From Panopea generosa (lineage: Eukaryota; Mollusca; Bivalvia; Adapedonta; Hiatellidae): DNA of 64,000 bases. This document shows, in pieces, positions 59,961 to 64,000 of the stretch (positions within the stretch are counted from its first letter, which is position 1; every line of letters starts with the position of its first letter). Location of the stretch: positions 96,821,582-96,885,581 of the forward strand of contig CM055897.1 in assembly GCA_029582155.1 (NCBI GenBank). Reading direction: 5' to 3'. The position numbers and the translations under genes are program-made. Below the pieces are notes generated by a model that had not been told where the DNA came from, ran no database searches, and saw only the letters and a program-made list of their open reading frames with translations.

Positions 59961-61120
59961 AAAATATAAATGGAAGTATGAATCCAAACTTCACTGTTAA
60001 CTGGGAAATTACATCAAGAGGGCAATAAAATGTTTTGCTGATGATCTTAGGAAAGGAAATAGCCTCATGAAGTAAAATAACTCAGTATTTTTTTAACTTA
60101 ATTCCATCAAAAACATCCCTGAATCATAACTGTTTCATCCTAGAAACCAAATGTCAACCAAACCTTTGCATTCAAAATTACTCGGTGAGTCAGCTTTCAC
60201 AGATTCTGTACCAGACATGTGGGTGTAGCTTAGAACTAATATTTGCATATGAGAAACATGACTACACTTTCCAACATTAATATATTTAATTATTCAATTT
60301 ATTCAATTCAATAACGCAGATCCAATAGTATTTATTACAACATTCAAAGGCATTTTAGGCCATTGTGACTCTTATATCGCCACAAATGCTAACAGTCTGC
60401 ACGTCTAATTCTGCACACTTAACGTCTTTACCATATTTAAAGGTACACAAAAACTTAATAACAAGAAAGCATGCCAAATATCCTTGATTGAATGCATGCC
60501 AAATAAGGTTAATTTATCAAATTATACAGTTTAGAACCTAGATATTTACGCCTAATACAAATCACGGGAACCCTTCATGACTGTGACTGTCAGCTGTTGA
60601 CTGTGACTGCTAAGACTTTTTTTAATCATTACTTTTTCAATCAATTAACAAACTTAATCTGATACAAACGAAGGAATTATAATGTCATACAAGTCAAGGA
60701 ATTGTAAAGCAATTTAAATTCTTTTCAATATGTCCCTATTTGTGCAAGGCCTATTTTGGAACCACACCATTTATCTTAATCCCGGCAGTAGTAGTCATTA
60801 TTTAGATATATAAAAAACATTCCTACAAAAAATTAGCATAATTAGAAAGTAATTACTTTTGTCCTTCAAAATTATCCATATTTATGGCTCTGATTTTATC
60901 TTGCTCATTATTGATTATCTCCCATGGCTTCTTGCACCTGCACCTCGGTGTTGATGTCCTTCAGTACATCCAGAACTCAGCTACTTTCTACAATCTGTTT
61001 ACTTTAAATACAACATTTAACATCTGAAATAATTTACAAGAACCTCCTTTTGGAAGTTCTTTAATCACTGAACAATAAAAATGTTAAGTGATATGTAACA
61101 TATGTACATCAATGACTGCC
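59961..61120. other. Unassigned AT-rich DNA
   Basis: No gene or repeat was recognised. Confidence 0.4.
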
Positions 61121-61149
61121 CCGTTTTAGATACACGGCAAAGTAAGGTC

Positions 61150-61275
61150 CCTGAGTAAGGCGCTAAGGTAATTTGTTTTACCTCCCCCCCCCCTCCCCCC
61201 ACGAGGATAAAATCGCACCAGGAATCAAACATCGAGCCTCTGCCATACTTGAGCAAGACCATTGTGCCACAAATA
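61150..61275 (-). mobile_element. Possible tRNA-like SINE relic with a C-rich tract
   Basis: The antisense strand has B-box-like and A-box-like segments around CACCAGGAATCAAACATCGA and CAAGACCATTGTGCC. A run of C (61183-61200) interrupts it. Confidence 0.3.
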
Positions 61276-63162
61276 AAACATTACTGAAATATGTAGTCAC
61301 ACTTTGTCACCACCCACACTATTCTGTTTATTTTATTAGAAATAAGTGGTGCTGCCTCTACTCTAGGTAATAATGTCCTATTGTTCTTTAGTGTGCTCAG
61401 ATGATATACGGTTATACATGGGAAGCTCCAAGAACAGGTAGAATGAATAAATTGCAAGGTAACAACACTATAAATGCTATTATGTACTTCGGTGAGCTTG
61501 AATATCACATCAATGAAGATAATAATTAATGTTTTAGTTATGTTACCCCTTTTGTTTGTAAAGTAACTGTTTTCTAATATATCTCAGAATTTATCCATTT
61601 TTATGAAAATGACTGTTAAACAAACTGAAACAGCTAGATATATATAGCATAAGTATCAAACTTTAAATATTTTGTTGTAAACCCATTACAAAACCCATCT
61701 ATACCATCACAGAAATCTGGAATAAGATGCGAAGAATGGATTCTGTACTTGTGTTGCAGTGCTTACACACACTCATAAAATCAATCAATCAGTCATTGAT
61801 TCCACCATCAATTCCAAATATAACCAGTCTACCAGCCAGATCAATGAGACAGACAAAATCTCATAAAACCAGTCACTCAATCTAATCACTTAGAAGCTTC
61901 CATCTACAGAAAACAGCCTGCGAATAACAATGAGTCTCCATCATCATGGCCAGGGTGTCTCCTGTGTCCTGTATATTGTTCCTAATTGTTCATAAATCTT
62001 CATACCGTTTAATGTAGCTATATAATCTCACAGAAAAAATGTTGCCACTTTTATGTTTCCAAATGACATACAATATTGATATACAACAGGCCAGAGGAGA
62101 CTTTCAAACGTTGACACATGATGTACAGCATCCCCACTTTTTATTTTCTTCTCAACTATTGAAAATAATTATGCATTGATATTCCCCTATTTAAGGTCAA
62201 ATATCTTGCCTTATGAAAATCTCTTTCTTTAAATATAGTTGGTTGGAGTGGTGTAGATTAGATATGAATATCACAGACTCGGTCTAGACAACAATATGCT
62301 TACTGGTATATTATACCGAATATCTGGTTTCCCCACAAGCACAAAGAATTGTTATGCATACATCTCAAAACAATGATAAAGATTATCTCAAAATCTGCTT
62401 CGTCTTCTCTCTGAACTGTTGTATATGTTACCTATATAACTATCGTGATAAGCTATAAAAATCAAATGTCTAACAGACAGATACGTTTTGTATCAACTAT
62501 TTTAAGTTAAACTACATAATTATACACTCAAAAATAATTTCGACTTACACTGCATAAAAATCCAATCCAATTATTTATGGTAACGTGTGTCACAGTATTT
62601 TGACTTTTTAAACATAAAAAAGTAAGATCTATTCCATTTTTTGTTCATACAGAATCAGCATGTTGATCAAACACTTTACTACGATTAAATGAACAAGTAA
62701 TTCTTTGACAGTTCATAACCACTACTACTGTTGTGCTAGTTCCAATACAGCAGTGATACGTGAGGCGTTAAATCTGCTCATTATGAAATCAGATATGAGA
62801 ATTGCACTATACCATTTTTCATAGCATGATTGAGAATTATATGAATAAACCTTTTGGCAAGCTTGTTCGATCATGAACAGCGATAAAAAAGAACAATTCA
62901 TATTTTTTCTTAATAGGGTATAGAGTAGACCATTTACGTAAGCAAACACAATAGGATTTACTAACCATTGCCACTTGAATGGCTTCTATCTTCAATGTAA
63001 AGAAGTGTAACAATTTTTTAAATATTAATTGTAATTCAAATACCAATTAACTAGTACACTTCAATGTTTAAACTTTTCAAAGGATTTCTTTATCAAAATT
63101 CTATGTTTCAGCTTTCTTCAGTCCAAAGTCACAACCATAGTTTCAATGGACTAGATTTATTT
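61276..63162. other. Unassigned AT-rich DNA
   Basis: No gene was recognised. A TTAAGGTCA site (loose ERR consensus) lies near 62193. Confidence 0.4.
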
Positions 63163-63320
63163 AGCCTGGCACTCACCAGCTCGGTTGGTAATACCTTCGA
63201 TAGTTATTCCAAGATTCGCTAGTTGGAATGCCAGCCCGGCCACCGACTCCCCGGATGACAAAATCTCCCACCCCTGGACACATTGATGGCATATAAATGA
63301 TTCTAAATATTCAACCAAAA
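63163..63320 (+). mobile_element. Short SINE-like element with family B tail
   Basis: The start (GCTCGGTTGGTAATACC) looks tRNA-like but is not the family B head. The end (ATTGATGGCATATAAATGAT, TCTAAATATTCAACC) is the family B tail. The usual middle body is missing. Confidence 0.55.
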
Positions 63321-63538
63321 AACTTATTACCAAGTTTTATTTAATATGGATTTTATCTATAAAACTATATTTTTAACAATGAAACACAAGATAATTGTTT
63401 TTTTAAATTTTAAGATTTAACCAATCTAAGTTCAGTGTAATCTTAGTTAATATATCTTTTGCTCCTTTTAAATACGAATTATATAATTATGCACTGTACC
63501 TCATTTAATAAAATTCATCAAATTATTGTCATTTTCCC

Positions 63539-64000
63539 ACTCATGGCTAGTGGAAAGGCAGCTATTTCCAGACTTCTAAGCTAGCGGCAGCTAGTTTATA
63601 CACTTATGACTAGTAGAAAGGCAGCTATTTCCAGACTTCCAAGCCGTCAGCAGCTAGTTTATACTCCTGGCTAGTGGAACGGCAGATATTTCCAGACTTC
63701 TAAGCTTGCGGCAGCTAGTTTATACACTCATGACTAGTTGAAAGGCAGCTATTTCCAGACTTCCAAGCTCGCAGCAGCTAGTTTATATATCATGACTAAT
63801 TGAAAGGCAGCTATTTCCAGACTGCCAAGCTCGCAGCAGCTAGTTTATACACTCATTACTAGTTGAAAGGCAGCTATTTCCAGACTTCCAAGATCGCAGC
63901 AGCTAGTTTATACACTCATGGCTAGTAGAAAGGCAGCTATTTCCAGACTTCCAAGCTCACAGCAGCTAGTTTATACACTCATGACTAGTGGAAAGGCAGC
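63539..64000. repeat. 63-bp minisatellite, at least 7 copies, runs off the window end
   Basis: The unit is ACTCATGACTAGTGGAAAGG, CAGCTATTTCCAGACTTCCA, AGCTCGCAGCAGCTAGTTTA, TAC. Copies are similar, and the array continues past position 64000. Confidence 0.96.

Overview
The window is AT-rich eukaryotic DNA, almost all of it non-coding. It most likely comes from a mollusc, probably a bivalve. The evidence is one invertebrate-type nuclear receptor exon with clean splice signals, several tRNA-headed SINE families, short inverted-repeat elements with TA or TTAA target duplications, dispersed modules of a style common in bivalve genomes, and a very high load of minisatellites. No operons, bacterial-type genes, rRNA, CRISPR arrays or long transposase/reverse-transcriptase ORFs are visible. 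Species cannot be set from the sequence alone.

The one confident gene is an estrogen-related receptor (ERR, NR3B class) on the minus strand. Its first coding exon (40340 down to 39833) carries the start codon, an N-terminal sumoylation/phosphorylation motif, an acidic Ser/Gly/Asp-rich region and the first zinc finger with the ERR-type P-box. It ends at a GT splice donor at the place where nuclear receptor genes are usually interrupted between the two fingers. I could not find the second finger or the ligand-binding domain downstream, so positions 1-39832 are read as probable intron, possibly with other genes beyond. A GC-richer stretch near 53.0-53.8 kb has NRF1-like and YY1-like motifs oriented for minus-strand transcription plus a good donor. 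It is a candidate ERR promoter and 5' non-coding exon.

The rest is repeat landscape. At least 13 unrelated minisatellite arrays (units 20-65 bp, by my estimate nearly 12 kb in total) lie at 0.8-1.7, 5.7-6.0, 6.7-7.2, 10.5-13.4, 21.9-22.6, 27.8-28.5, 35.0, 38.3-39.3, 43.7-44.2, 48.2-49.2, 56.2-57.4, 57.7-59.1 and 63.5-64.0 kb. Most long open frames in the window are by-products of these arrays. Between them lie at least five SINE families (tRNA-Ala-like, tRNA-Leu-like and others), several with intact target site duplications. There is also a pogo-like 863-bp element, a pair of ~175-bp TA-duplicating MITEs, a TTAA-duplicating MITE with a long perfect palindrome, and a group of elements with hairpins near their ends that resemble non-autonomous Helitron/Helentron-type elements. 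One of these last is tandemly duplicated at 35.9-38.0 kb.

The most interesting functional idea is that exact copies of the ERR binding site (TCAAGGTCA) occur five times below the ERR first coding exon, two of them inside one dispersed element. This is more than the roughly 0.5 expected by chance and raises the possibility of transposon-borne autoregulation of the ERR locus.
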